Source of the DNA: an uncultured Clostridia bacterium
Lineage (GTDB): Bacteria; Bacillota; Clostridia; TANB77; CAG-508
DNA length: 17,597 nt
Direction: 5' to 3'
Assembly: GCA_944393755.1 (NCBI GenBank)
Contig: CALYBF010000012.1
Coordinates: forward strand, 1 to 17,597
The notes under the pieces were generated by a model. That model worked only from the letters and a program-made list of their open reading frames with translations. It did not search any database and was not told the origin of the DNA. The translations under genes were made by a program, and so were the position numbers. The number at the start of each line of letters is the position of its first letter. Position 1 is the stretch's first letter. This document shows, piece after piece, positions 6,465-15,535 of the stretch.

Positions 6465-8451
6465 ATGGTAGAGATGAAGCTAAATGGAAAGAAAAAGATG
6501 CGAAATATGTTATTTATTTGTTTTACAATATTTGTATGTTTAATAGCAAGATTAGGTTTTATACAATGTGTACAAGGAGAAGAACTAAAAACTTTAGCAT
6601 ATGAACAACAAACATTAGATAGAAGCATAAACCCTAAAAGAGGAACAATATATGATAGTTCTGGAAAAAATATATTAGCAATAAGTAGCACAGTAGAAAC
6701 AGTAACAGTAAACCCTGGAAATATAAAAAAAGAAGATAAAGAAAAAGTCGCAAAAAAACTATCTGAAATATTTTCATTAGATTATGAAACAGTATTAAAA
6801 AAAGTAAATAAAAGAAGTTCTATAGAAACAATAGTAAAGAAAGTAGATAAAGAAAAAACAGATGAATTGAGAGTTTGGATGGAGCAAAATAATATTTTAA
6901 CAGGAATAAATATAGATGAAGATACAAAAAGATATTATCCAAATGGAAATTTAGCATCTCAAATAATAGGTTTTTGTGGAAGCGATAACCAAGGTTTAGA
7001 CGGGATAGAAGCAAAATATGATGATGAATTAAAAGGAGAGAAAGGAAGTATTAAAAGGCATACAGACGCAAAAGGTTCAGAAATTGGTGAAGAAGGAGAA
7101 AATTATGTTTCAGCAGTAGACGGAAATGATTTAGTTCTAACAATAGACTTAAATATACAATCAATTGCTGAAAAATATTTAGAAGAAGCTTGTATAGATA
7201 ATAAGTGTACAGATGGTGGAAATATAGTAATAATGAACCCTAAAAATGGAGATATTTTAGCTATGTCAACATATCCATCATATAATTTAAATGAACCGTT
7301 TGAACCTTATACAGATGAATTAAAACAAAATTGGGATAATATGTCTCAAAATGAGAAAACGACATCTCTACAAGCAGTATGGAGAAATAAAGCAATTGCA
7401 GATACATATGAGCCAGGTTCTGTATTTAAAATAATTACAGCATCTGCAGCATTAGAAGAAGGAATAACAGATACAGATAATGAAGGAGAATTTTCGTGTA
7501 CTGGTGGGATAGAAGTTGCAGGAGTTAGGATAAAGTGTTGGAGATATTATAGACCTCACGGTTCTGAGAGTTTAAGGCAAGCATTAATGAATTCTTGTAA
7601 CCCAGTATTTATTGGTCTTGGGCAAAAATTAGGAGTGGAAACATATTATAACTATCTGGAAAAATTTAGACTTTTAGAAATAACAGGAATAGACTTACCA
7701 GGTGAAGCAAATAGTATTTTCTTAAAAGAAGATAAAGTAGGACCTGTAGAACTTGCAACAATTAGTTTTGGGCAGAGATTTGAAATAACACCAATACAAT
7801 TAGTTACAGCAGTATCAGCGGTTGCAAATGGTGGAACAAGTGTAAAACCCAGAGTTGTTAAACAAATAATAAATAGTAAAACAAAAGAAATAACAGATAT
7901 TCCAGTAGAAAATAAAGGAACAGTAATATCAAAAGAAACCTCAGAAAAAGTTCTTAGTATGATGGAATCTGTAGTATCAGAAGGAACTGGGAAAAATGCT
8001 AAAGTTGCAGGATATAGAATAGGTGGAAAAACAGGAACATCAGAAGACGGAGTAAATACAAATAAATATGTAACTTCATTTTTAGGAGTTGCACCAATAG
8101 ATGATCCACAAGTTGTATTATTAGTTACACTATATAACCCAACTCGGAGAAGGTGGTCATCAAGGGGGAGGAGTTGCTGCACCAGTAGGCGGACAGATTT
8201 TATCAGAAGTATTACCATATTTAGAAGTAAATAAAACAGGAGAAGATATAGAAATAGTAGAAGAAGTACAAACACCAGATGTGCTTGGCAAATCTTTAAA
8301 AGAAGCAGAAAAAATATTAAAAGAAAGTGGTTTAGAAGCGGTATATGAAATTGAAAGTAATGAAATAGATAAAGAAACGACTTTTATAAAAGAACAAACA
8401 CCAAAAGCAGGAATTAAGGTAAACAAAGGGAGTAAAATATATTTAAAATAA
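6465..8451 (+). CDS. Class B penicillin-binding protein with PASTA domain (FtsI/SpoVD type), one +1 recoding site
   Basis: A D,D-transpeptidase that crosslinks peptidoglycan during septation or spore cortex formation. Skipping C8145 gives 661 residues. In order: membrane anchor about 13-33, class B dimerisation domain (RG at 59-60 to about 215), transpeptidase with S319-K322 (SVFK), S377-N379 (SCN) and K522-T-G, and a PASTA domain about 596-660 (TPDVLGKSLKEAEKIL). The recoding site follows the KTG region at conserved NPT-GEGGHQGGGVAAPV; reading straight on stops at 8234 and loses PASTA. The first ATG is chosen from GGAGG seven bases upstream. It heads the murE-mraY-ftsW-murG cluster, as FtsI or SpoVD does. 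I cannot tell which of the two it is. Confidence 0.9.
8142..8148 (+). other. +1 recoding site (ACT C GGA), penicillin-binding protein
   Basis: The frame entering is CCA ACT CGG; skipping C8145 gives ACT GGA GAA GGT GGT, Thr-Gly-Glu-Gly-Gly, which continues the family's C-terminal segment. Reading straight on produces an arginine-rich tail and stops at 8232-8234. Confidence 0.85.
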
Positions 8452-8462
8452 TAGTTTTTTGC

Positions 8463-8491
8463 TTTACAAAATAATGTAAAAGTTATATAAT
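8463..8491 (+). promoter_or_regulatory. Promoter of murE
   Basis: TTTACA (8463-8468), 17-base spacer, TATAAT (8486-8491), 44 bases before the murE start. TTTACA and TGTAAA (8475-8480) form a small inverted repeat that might be an operator. Confidence 0.6.
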
Positions 8492-8535
8492 AAAGCGGAA
8501 AAAACAATACTTTAAAATTTTGAAAGGATATAAAA

Positions 8536-10008
8536 ATGAAATTAAAAGAATTGTTATTAGGCTTAGAAGGTTTAAAAGCAAGAGGAGATTTGGATACTGA
8601 AATTAAAGGTATACAGTATAATTCAAAAAAAGTAAAACAAGGTGATTTATTTGTTTCGATAAAAGGTTTTAAACAAGATGGACACGAATTTATTAATGAA
8701 GCAATAGAAAATGGAGCAATAGCAATTTTAATAGAAGAAGGTTGTGATTTAAAATCTTTTAAAGTAAAAAAAGATACAGTTGTTGTTATGGCAAAAAATA
8801 CTAGAGAAGCTCTAGCAATAGTTTCTTGTAACTATTATAAAAACCCTTCAAAAAAATTTAAATTAATAGGAATAACAGGAACAAAAGGAAAAACAACAAC
8901 ATCATATATGATAAAAGAAATTTTAGAAAAAGCAGGGAAAAAAGTAGGCTTAATAGGAACTATAGAAACTTTAATAAATGGCAAAAAAATAAAAGAAAAT
9001 GACAGAACAACACCAGAGAGTTTAGATTTGCAAGAAATTTTTAGTAAAATGGTAAAAGAAAAAGTAGAAGTTGTTGTTATGGAAGTTTCTTCACAAAGTT
9101 TAAAACAAAAAAGGGTCGTAGGTTGTGAGTTTGACATTGTAGTATTTACTAATTTTTCAGAAGACCATATAAGTAAAACAGAACACCCTACAATGGAAGA
9201 TTATTTACAATCAAAATTAAAATTATTCCAAATGTGCAAAGTAGGAGTGGTAAATGGAGATGATGTTCAAGGCTCAAAAATACCAAAATTATTTCCAGAT
9301 AGCAATATTACAACATATGGAATAGATAATTTTGCAAATGTAATGGCTAGAGATGTAACAGTAACAAATACATATGCAGATTTTAAAGTAAAATTAACAG
9401 ATAGAAATGAAAGGGTAAAAGTAGGAATACCAGGAAGATTTAGTGTATATAATGCTTTAGCTGCTATTTGCATAGCTAAAAAATTTGATATTTCTTCTGA
9501 AATAATAAAAGAAACATTAGAAAAAATAAGTGTGCCTGGTAGGTCAGAAATGGTTGAAAATAAATTAGAAATACCAATAATGATTGATTATGCACATACT
9601 AAAGAAAGTTTAGAAAATATTTTACAAACAGTTAAAATGTATACAAGAGGAAGAGTAATTTGTGTATTTGGCTGTGGAGGAGATAGAGATAAAGAAAAAA
9701 GACCTCAAATGGGAGAAGTATCAGGAAGATTAGCAGATTATACAATTATAACAACAGATAATTCAAGAAGTGAAAAGCCAGAAGATATTGTAAAAGAAAT
9801 AGAAAAAGGAATTAAGAAAACAAAAGGAAAATATGAAATAATATTAGATAGAAAAGACGCAATAAAAGAAGCAATAAAAATAGCAAATAAGATAGACATT
9901 GTTGTAATTGCAGGAAAAGGACATGAAATGTATCAAGAAATAGATGGTAATAAAATACCATTTGATGAAAGAGAAGTTATTAAAGAAATTACAAATGGAA
10001 AGGTTTAA
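8536..10008 (+). CDS. murE: UDP-MurNAc-L-Ala-D-Glu ligase adding the third peptide residue
   Basis: Cytoplasmic ATP-dependent ligase that adds the third stem-peptide residue to UDP-MurNAc-L-Ala-D-Glu. The 490-residue product has an N-terminal UDP-binding domain, the ATP loop GTKGKTT at 115-121, the central catalytic domain (ESLDLQEIF, EVSSQSL, TNFSEDH), and a C-terminal domain with DYAHTKESL and GCGGDRDKEKRP. D408-N-S-R411 stands where diaminopimelate ligases have DNPR, so diaminopimelate is the likelier substrate, with Pro replaced by Ser. Start set by GAAAGGA before ATG 8536. It follows the penicillin-binding protein and is five bases from mraY. No murF is seen next to it. Confidence 0.95.
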   Translation: MKLKELLLGLEGLKARGDLDTEIKGIQYNSKKVKQGDLFVSIKGFKQDGHEFINEAIENGAIAILIEEGCDLKSFKVKKDTVVVMAKNTREALAIVSCNYYKNPSKKFKLIGITGTKGKTTTSYMIKEILEKAGKKVGLIGTIETLINGKKIKENDRTTPESLDLQEIFSKMVKEKVEVVVMEVSSQSLKQKRVVGCEFDIVVFTNFSEDHISKTEHPTMEDYLQSKLKLFQMCKVGVVNGDDVQGSKIPKLFPDSNITTYGIDNFANVMARDVTVTNTYADFKVKLTDRNERVKVGIPGRFSVYNALAAICIAKKFDISSEIIKETLEKISVPGRSEMVENKLEIPIMIDYAHTKESLENILQTVKMYTRGRVICVFGCGGDRDKEKRPQMGEVSGRLADYTIITTDNSRSEKPEDIVKEIEKGIKKTKGKYEIILDRKDAIKEAIKIANKIDIVVIAGKGHEMYQEIDGNKIPFDEREVIKEITNGKV

Positions 10009-10013
10009 GAATA

Positions 10014-10994
10014 ATGAAGATCGAAACAATACTATTAATTATATCATTTTTTGTAACAGTTATATTAGGAATGATTGTAATTCCAATACTAAGAAAGTTT
10101 AAGGTAGGACAAATAGAAAGAGACGACGGACCAAAATCACATTTAAAAAAACAAGGAACACCTACAATGGGTGGAATAATGATGATTATTGCAATGATAG
10201 TAATAATTACAGGAGCATATATATATTTAAGTGCAACAAATCAAGGAGAGCTTGCAAATAATTTACTTCCAATTTTAATGTTAACAATAGGCTTTGGAGT
10301 AATTGGTTTTATAGATGATTTTAAAAAATTAGTTTTAAAAAATACAAAAGGGCTAAAACCAAGTTATAAAATGTTAGGACTTTTAATAATATCTGTAGCA
10401 TATGTTATATATCTAGTATATGGCTTACATATTGGAACAGATACATATATACCAATATTAAAAGATTATATAGAAATACCAGTATATATTTATATTCCAT
10501 TTGCTATAGTTGTAATTTTAGCAACTACAAATGCTATTAATCTAACAGATGGGATAGATGGCTTAGCATCTAGCGTTAGTGCAATTATAATTACTTGTTT
10601 AACAATAATTGGAATATTATTCGGACATCCAGAAATATCAGTGTTTGGAAGTGTTGTAATAGGTACAATTTTAGGCTTTTTAATGTTTAATTTACACCCA
10701 GCAAAGGTGTTTATGGGTGATACTGGTTCACTACTTTTAGGTGGAGTAATTTCAGCAATGGCACTATATTTAAAAATGCCATTATTGTTAATAGTAATTG
10801 CATTAGTACCAGTGATAGAAACATTATCTGTAATAATACAAGTAGCATATTTTAAGAAAACTGGAAACAGAGTATTTAAAATGACACCAATACATCATCA
10901 TTTTGAACTTTCTGGTTGGAAAGAAAACAAAGTTGTAATAGTATTTAGTTTAGTAACTTTATTATTATGCATAATTGGGCTTGTAATTATATAA
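10014..10994 (+). CDS. mraY: Phospho-N-acetylmuramoyl-pentapeptide transferase
   Basis: Transfers phospho-MurNAc-pentapeptide to undecaprenyl phosphate to make lipid I in the membrane. 326 residues with about ten helices. Motifs include DGPKSHLKKQGTPTMGG near the N-terminus, DDFKK at about 103, NAINLTDGIDGLA, GDTGSLLLGG and TPIHHHFELSGW, the last specific to MraY over WecA-type relatives. ATG 10014 follows GGAAAGG in the murE tail, giving tight coupling. No in-frame CGG; TTC GGA and GAC GGA are out of frame. It is intact, unlike its relative at 2334-3571, which needs two recoding events. Confidence 0.97.
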   Translation: MKIETILLIISFFVTVILGMIVIPILRKFKVGQIERDDGPKSHLKKQGTPTMGGIMMIIAMIVIITGAYIYLSATNQGELANNLLPILMLTIGFGVIGFIDDFKKLVLKNTKGLKPSYKMLGLLIISVAYVIYLVYGLHIGTDTYIPILKDYIEIPVYIYIPFAIVVILATTNAINLTDGIDGLASSVSAIIITCLTIIGILFGHPEISVFGSVVIGTILGFLMFNLHPAKVFMGDTGSLLLGGVISAMALYLKMPLLLIVIALVPVIETLSVIIQVAYFKKTGNRVFKMTPIHHHFELSGWKENKVVIVFSLVTLLLCIIGLVII

Positions 10995-11034
10995 AATTAA
11001 AGAGAAACAAAAGTTAAGGAAGGAAGAAATTTAT

Positions 11035-12164
11035 ATGGCAAAGAAGAAAAAAACTTTTCCAAGCTTTGTAAATAATCCGGTAGATTTTACATTAGTAATA
11101 ACTATATTATTATTATTATCAATAGGTTTAGTAATGGTACTTTCTGCAAGTTCACCATCAGCTTTAGCAGAAGACCGGAAATAGTTATTCATATTTTACA
11201 AAACAACTTCTTTTTGCAATACTTGGAATATTTGCAATGATGTTTATTTCAAAAATAGATTATAGGTTTTACCAAAAATTTTATAAACACGCGTGGGTAG
11301 TATCATTTATATTACTTGTATTAGTTTTAGTTGCAGGTAGAGAAGTAAATGGTGCAACAAGATGGATATATGTTACAGACACATTATCATTTCAGCCATC
11401 AGAACTTGTAAAAATACTTATGATAATTTTCTATGCAGGAATATTGGTAAAAAATAGAGATGAGCTTAATAAATATGGAAAAGGTTTTATAAAACATATG
11501 ATTTTTCTAGCACCAATAATAGGCTTACTATTATTACAACCACACTTTAGTAGTTCAATTGTAATAATAGGAATTTGTTCAATTATGATGATAATGGCAG
11601 GGTGTAAATTCTGGCACTTTTTAGCAACAGGAGGAGGAATTGGAATACCACTATTAATTGGTCTTATAGTAACTTCTCCATATAGGTTACAAAGAGTTGT
11701 AACATTTTTAGACCCTTGGAAAGATGCTTCAGATACAGGTTGGCAAGTAATACAAAGTCTATATGCAATAGGTTCAGGTGGGCTTTTTGGTGCAGGACTA
11801 GGAGAGAGTAAACAAAAATATTTATATATACCAGAACCACATAATGATTTTATATTTTCAATATTAGGAGAAGAACTAGGTTTTATTGGTTGTGCAGTTG
11901 TAATAATTTTATTTGCAATATTAATTTGGAGAGGAATACTAATTGCAATGAAAGCACCAGATATGTTTGGAAGCTTACTTGCAATAGGAATAACATCATT
12001 AGTTGCAATACAAGTAATAATAAATATAGCAGTTGTAACATCATCAATGCCAGTAACAGGTATGCCACTTCCGTTCTTTAGTTATGGGCGGTACTGCACT
12101 ATTTATATTACTGTGTGAAATGGGAATATTGCTTAATATATCAAGAGCGTCTGCAAAAGAATAA
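11035..12164 (+). CDS. ftsW: FtsW-type lipid II polymerase (SEDS), two +1 recoding sites
   Basis: SEDS glycosyltransferase that polymerises lipid II at the septum with its class B partner. Joined across C11176 and C12089 it is 375 residues, normal length, with about ten helices. Motifs: GATRWI and QPSELVK in the first half, the extracellular PEPHNDFIFSILGEELGF segment, and TGMPLPFFSYGGT near the C-terminus. The second recoding site falls inside SYGGT, the best-conserved motif, which fixes the decoded residue as glycine. Reading straight on at the first site gives CGG AAA TAG, a 49-codon peptide. Start at ATG 11035 after AAGGAAGG. RodA or SpoVE is possible, but the murG-side position favours FtsW or SpoVE. 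Confidence 0.9.
11173..11179 (+). other. +1 recoding site 1 (GAC C GGA), ftsW
   Basis: The frame entering is GAA GAC CGG; skipping C11176 gives GAC GGA AAT AGT (Asp-Gly-Asn-Ser) in the first extracellular loop. Reading straight on stops at TAG 11182-11184, two codons later. Confidence 0.85.
12086..12092 (+). other. +1 recoding site 2 (GGG C GGT), ftsW
   Basis: The frame entering is TAT GGG CGG; skipping C12089 gives GGG GGT ACT, restoring the invariant Gly-Gly-Thr of FtsW and RodA proteins. Reading straight on stops at 12116-12118, losing the last helix. Confidence 0.9.
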
Positions 12165-12169
12165 AAAAT

Positions 12170-12209
12170 AGAGGCACTTTAGAAAAATAAATAAAGAAAA
12201 AGTGTCTCT
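12170..12209 (+). terminator. Hairpin between ftsW and murG
   Basis: AGAGGCACTTT (12170-12180) pairs with AAAGTGTCTCT (12199-12209) with one G-U pair and an 18-base loop. Only a weak T run follows, so it may attenuate rather than fully terminate transcription into murG. Confidence 0.35.
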
Positions 12210-12241
12210 TAATTATAAAAATATTATTTGGAGGAAAAATA

Positions 12242-13357
12242 ATGAGAGTAATAATTGCAGCAGCAGGAACAGCAGGTCATATAAACCCAGGTCTTGCTAT
12301 AGCAAATAAAATAAAAAAAGAACAAAAAGACTCTGAGATTATGTTTATAGGAACAACAAGAGGGTTAGAAAATGACTTAGTACCACGTGCTGGATATAAA
12401 TTAAAAACAATAGATGCATATGGTTTAAGTAAAGAAATTTCTATAGACAATTTAAAGAAGATGTTAAAAACTTTAAAAGGTTTTGGAGAAGCTAAAAAAA
12501 TAATAAAGCAGTTTAAACCAGATATAGTAATAGGAACAGGTGGGTATATTTGTGGAGCGACAATAACAGCAGGACATAGCTTGAAAATACCAACACTATT
12601 ACACGAAAGTAATGCTTTTCCAGGTAAAGCAGTTAAAATGCTTGCGAAAAAAACAGATACAATACTTGTTTCTTTTAAAGATGCAATACCAAGAATATCT
12701 AATTGTAAAAATGTAGTTTTTACAGGAACACCTGTAAAGATAAAGAAAAAAGATTACAAAGAAGAAGAAAAAAATAGAATAATTTATGGTGTTGATTTAG
12801 AAATAGATAAGCCAATAGTACTAATATTTGGTGGTAGCCAAGGTGCTAAAAAAATAAATGACTCAATATTAGAAATAGTAAAAGGAAAATTAAATAAAGA
12901 TTACCAAATAATATGGGGAGCAGGACCAAAACAATATGATATTATAAAAGAAGAATTAGAAAATGAAAATTTAAATATAAATAATATACCTAATATGAAA
13001 ATACTTCCATATATATATAATATGGAAGAAATAATGAATATTTCAGACTTAATTGTAGCAAGAAGTGGAGCTATGACAATTACAGAAATATCAAATTTAG
13101 GAAAACCTTCAATTTTAGTACCACTTCCAAATGTTAGCCATAACCATCAATTATATAATGCAAAAGCATTAGAAAATGTAGGAGCAAGTAAAATAATATT
13201 AAATGATGAACTTACAGGAGAAAAATTAAATAAACAAATAGAAGAAATAGTATTAAATAAAAAACTTTTAGAACAAATGGGAGAAAATGCATTAAAAATA
13301 TCTTCTATAGATGCAGAAGATAAAATATATGAAGAAATTTTAAAATTAGTAAAATAG
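12242..13357 (+). CDS. murG: Lipid II synthase (GlcNAc transferase)
   Basis: Adds GlcNAc from UDP-GlcNAc to lipid I on the inner membrane face, producing lipid II for FtsW. 371 residues, two Rossmann-like halves. Residues 9-17 read GTAGHINPG, the first glycine loop (GGTGGH in many homologues, here AGTAGH). HESNAFPGKAVK, FGGSQGAKKIN and ARSGAMTITEI are further family motifs; the last binds the UDP-sugar. Start after GGAGG at ATG 12242. The gene is followed ten bases later by the histidine kinase. No in-frame CGG; one arginine is CGT. Confidence 0.97.
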   Translation: MRVIIAAAGTAGHINPGLAIANKIKKEQKDSEIMFIGTTRGLENDLVPRAGYKLKTIDAYGLSKEISIDNLKKMLKTLKGFGEAKKIIKQFKPDIVIGTGGYICGATITAGHSLKIPTLLHESNAFPGKAVKMLAKKTDTILVSFKDAIPRISNCKNVVFTGTPVKIKKKDYKEEEKNRIIYGVDLEIDKPIVLIFGGSQGAKKINDSILEIVKGKLNKDYQIIWGAGPKQYDIIKEELENENLNINNIPNMKILPYIYNMEEIMNISDLIVARSGAMTITEISNLGKPSILVPLPNVSHNHQLYNAKALENVGASKIILNDELTGEKLNKQIEEIVLNKKLLEQMGENALKISSIDAEDKIYEEILKLVK

Positions 13358-13367
13358 AGGGATAATA

Positions 13368-14817
13368 ATGATTAAAAACATACAAATAAAAATAATATTA
13401 ATATTTTTCTTAGTAGGAATAGTTTTAATAGGAGCACTTGGAACTTTTTATATGTATTCTTTAAATAGATTAGATATAGGGATAGAAAATGGAACTTTGC
13501 AAGATTTAGGACAAGTTACAAGTATAATTGCAAATATAAGAGAAAACACATTTTTAACATTAATAATATCAACAGCAGTATTTGCATTAATTGGTGTTTT
13601 AATATTTTTATTCTTATCTAAATTTGTAATTTATCCAATTAATAAATTAATTAAAAGTGCAGAAAAAATTGCAGAAGAAGATAAAGAAGGAAATAAAAAA
13701 ATTAAAACAAAGAAAAAAACAGATATGGGTAACTTAGAAAATGTGTTAGGGCTTATGACTACAGAACTTAAAGAAAAACTAAGTGAAGTTTCAACACAAA
13801 AAAACCAAATAGAAACAATACTTTTACATATGACAGATGGTATTATTGCATTTAACAGAAAAGGAGAAATTATTTTAATAAACCCAGCAGCAAAAAAATT
13901 CTTAAGTATAGGACCAGAAGACAATACATTTGATGATATATTCAAAAAATATGATGTAAGTATTAATATGGAAAAAATAATATATCTAGAAAATTGGACA
14001 TCAACAGAGCAAAGAATAAAAGTAGATGATAGATATGTAAATGTATTTTTTGCACCATTTAAAAATGATACAGAAAGACCAGACGGTGTGATAGCAGTTA
14101 TACAAGATATTACAGAACACGTAAAATTAGATAATATGCAAAAAGAATTAGTCGCAGATGTATCTCATGAATTAAAAACACCTATTACATCAATAATGGG
14201 TTATGCAGATACTTTACTTGAAGGTGAATATGATAAAGAAACAGAAAATAAATTTTTAAATGTAATAGCAACAGAAGCAAGAAGGATGGCAAAATTAGTA
14301 ACAGATTTACTTACACTTTCTAGATATGATAATAACAATAAATCTGCAAATAAAGAAACATTCGACTTAGGAGATTTGGTAAAAAAATGCCAAGATAAAT
14401 TAGCAATAGAAATAAAGAAGAAAAACCACAAAGTAAATTGTTTTGTAACAGCAGATGTACCACCAGTTTATGCAGATAAATATGATATAGAAAGAGTTGT
14501 TTTAAATATATTATCAAATAGTATAAAATATACACCTGATCGGTGGAGAAATAAAAATATATGTAGGCTTTGTTTATAATGATGCATATATAAAAGTATT
14601 TGATAATGGAATAGGAATTCCAGAAGAAGATTTAGGAAGAATATTTGAAAGGTTTTATAGAGTAGATAAAGCACGTACAAGAGAAATGGGTGGAACTGGT
14701 CTAGGGCTTTCAATTGCAAAAGAAATATTAGATAAAAATGGTGGAAGTATAGATATAAAAAGTGTAGTAGGACAAGGTACAGAAGTTGTAATTAGAATTC
14801 CTACAAAAGCCGAATAG
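13368..14817 (+). CDS. Sensor histidine kinase (PhoR/WalK type) with HAMP and PAS, one +1 recoding site
   Basis: Membrane sensor that autophosphorylates on histidine and passes phosphate to a response regulator. Skipping C14541 gives 482 residues. Order: helix 1 (about 8-30), short outside loop (31-60), helix 2 (about 62-88), HAMP (about 88-140), PAS (about 147-250), HisKA with H267 in DVSHELKTP, and HATPase with N384 in LSNSIKYTPD, DNGIGI, and GGTGLGLSI. The recoding site lies right after the N box at PD-GG; reading straight on stops at 14579, without the ATP-lid motifs, so no kinase activity is expected. No response regulator gene adjoins it. Its place after murG suggests wall-stress or growth sensing. 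Start after GAGGG at ATG 13368. Confidence 0.88.
14538..14544 (+). other. +1 recoding site (GAT C GGT), histidine kinase
   Basis: The frame entering is CCT GAT CGG; skipping C14541 gives GAT GGT GGA GAA, restoring the Pro-Asp-Gly-Gly segment common after the kinase N box. Reading straight on adds 12 residues and stops at 14577-14579. Confidence 0.85.
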
Positions 14818-14820
14818 TGC

Positions 14821-14849
14821 TTGAAAAAAATAAAAAATTTGTGTATAAT
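14821..14849 (+). promoter_or_regulatory. Promoter of lepB-holB-ricT
   Basis: TTGAAA (14821-14826), an A/T-rich 17-base spacer, and a perfect TATAAT (14844-14849), about 44 bases upstream of lepB. Confidence 0.7.
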
Positions 14850-14892
14850 TAAATAGTCGAAAACAAAAGTAAATACAAAGGAGAGATAAAAG

Positions 14893-15525
14893 TTGAATTC
14901 AAAAGTTAAAGAAGTATTAGAGTGGGGATATTGTATAATAATAGCACTTGTGCTAGCTATGTTATTCCGTTATTTTATAGGAACACCAACAATAGTTCAA
15001 ATGAGTTCTATGTATCCAACATTAGAACAAAATCAAAGACTTTGGCTAAATAGATGGGGAAGAACAACAAAAACATTACCAGAAAGAGGAGATATAATAA
15101 CTTTTGAAGAACCAGCAGTAACAGGATATTCAGAATCAGAAATAGATAAATCAAACCCAGTTGCTAAATATGAAGAAAGAAAAGGTTTTGATTGGTTTGT
15201 TAAAAACTTTTTAGAAATAGGAAAAAGAAGTTATATAAAAAGAGTAATAGGCTTACCAGGAGATCATATTGAAATAAAAGAAGGAAAAGTATTTGTAAAT
15301 GGAGAACAATTAGATGAACCATATTTACAACCTGGAGTAGTAACAGATGTAATAGGACCAGGCTTTGATGATTTTACAGTACCAGAAAATTGTGTATTTG
15401 CAATGGGAGATAATAGAAATCATAGTACAGACTGTAGAGCATTTGGTTGTATTCCATTAGAAAAAATAGAAAGTAAAGTAGCATTAAGAATATGGCCATT
15501 AGATAAATGGGGAAAAGTAGAATAG
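14893..15525 (+). CDS. lepB: Type I signal peptidase
   Basis: Cleaves signal peptides from exported proteins at the outer membrane face with a Ser-Lys dyad. 210 residues: one N-terminal helix at about 13-30, catalytic S39 in SMYPTL, K116 in KRVIGLPGD, and GDNRNHSTDCRAFG near the C-terminus. The single anchor is the Gram-positive pattern. About 40 residues between 72 and 112 are longer than in minimal forms. The start is TTG at 14893, supported by GGAGAG seven bases upstream and no better ATG. It opens a tight three-gene unit, with holB ten bases away. No in-frame CGG; R26 is CGT. Confidence 0.95.
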   Translation: MNSKVKEVLEWGYCIIIALVLAMLFRYFIGTPTIVQMSSMYPTLEQNQRLWLNRWGRTTKTLPERGDIITFEEPAVTGYSESEIDKSNPVAKYEERKGFDWFVKNFLEIGKRSYIKRVIGLPGDHIEIKEGKVFVNGEQLDEPYLQPGVVTDVIGPGFDDFTVPENCVFAMGDNRNHSTDCRAFGCIPLEKIESKVALRIWPLDKWGKVE

Positions 15526-15535
15526 AGGGAAAATT

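Noticed and set aside
7652..8275. Long open frame on the - strand opposite the penicillin-binding protein
   Set aside because: Low-complexity leucine- and threonine-rich translation, no ribosome binding site, fully inside a conserved gene; a shadow frame caused by codon bias.
2502..14544. Simple reassignment of CGG to another amino acid (Arg, Gln, Trp)
   Set aside because: Reassignment keeps the frame. Here the frame changes at every CGG and the expected residue, for example in SYGGT of FtsW, is glycine.
2334..14817. Pseudogenes: five genes with frameshifts in a row
   Set aside because: Decay would give mixed indels, stops and losses at random places. All seven breaks are the same +1 at CGG, the proteins are otherwise fully conserved, and several are normally essential.
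2334..14817. Sequencing or assembly indels
   Set aside because: The breaks are not at homopolymers, and every one places a C exactly before an in-frame Gly codon, while many other GG and CGG positions are unaffected. A systematic base-calling artefact cannot be fully excluded without reads.
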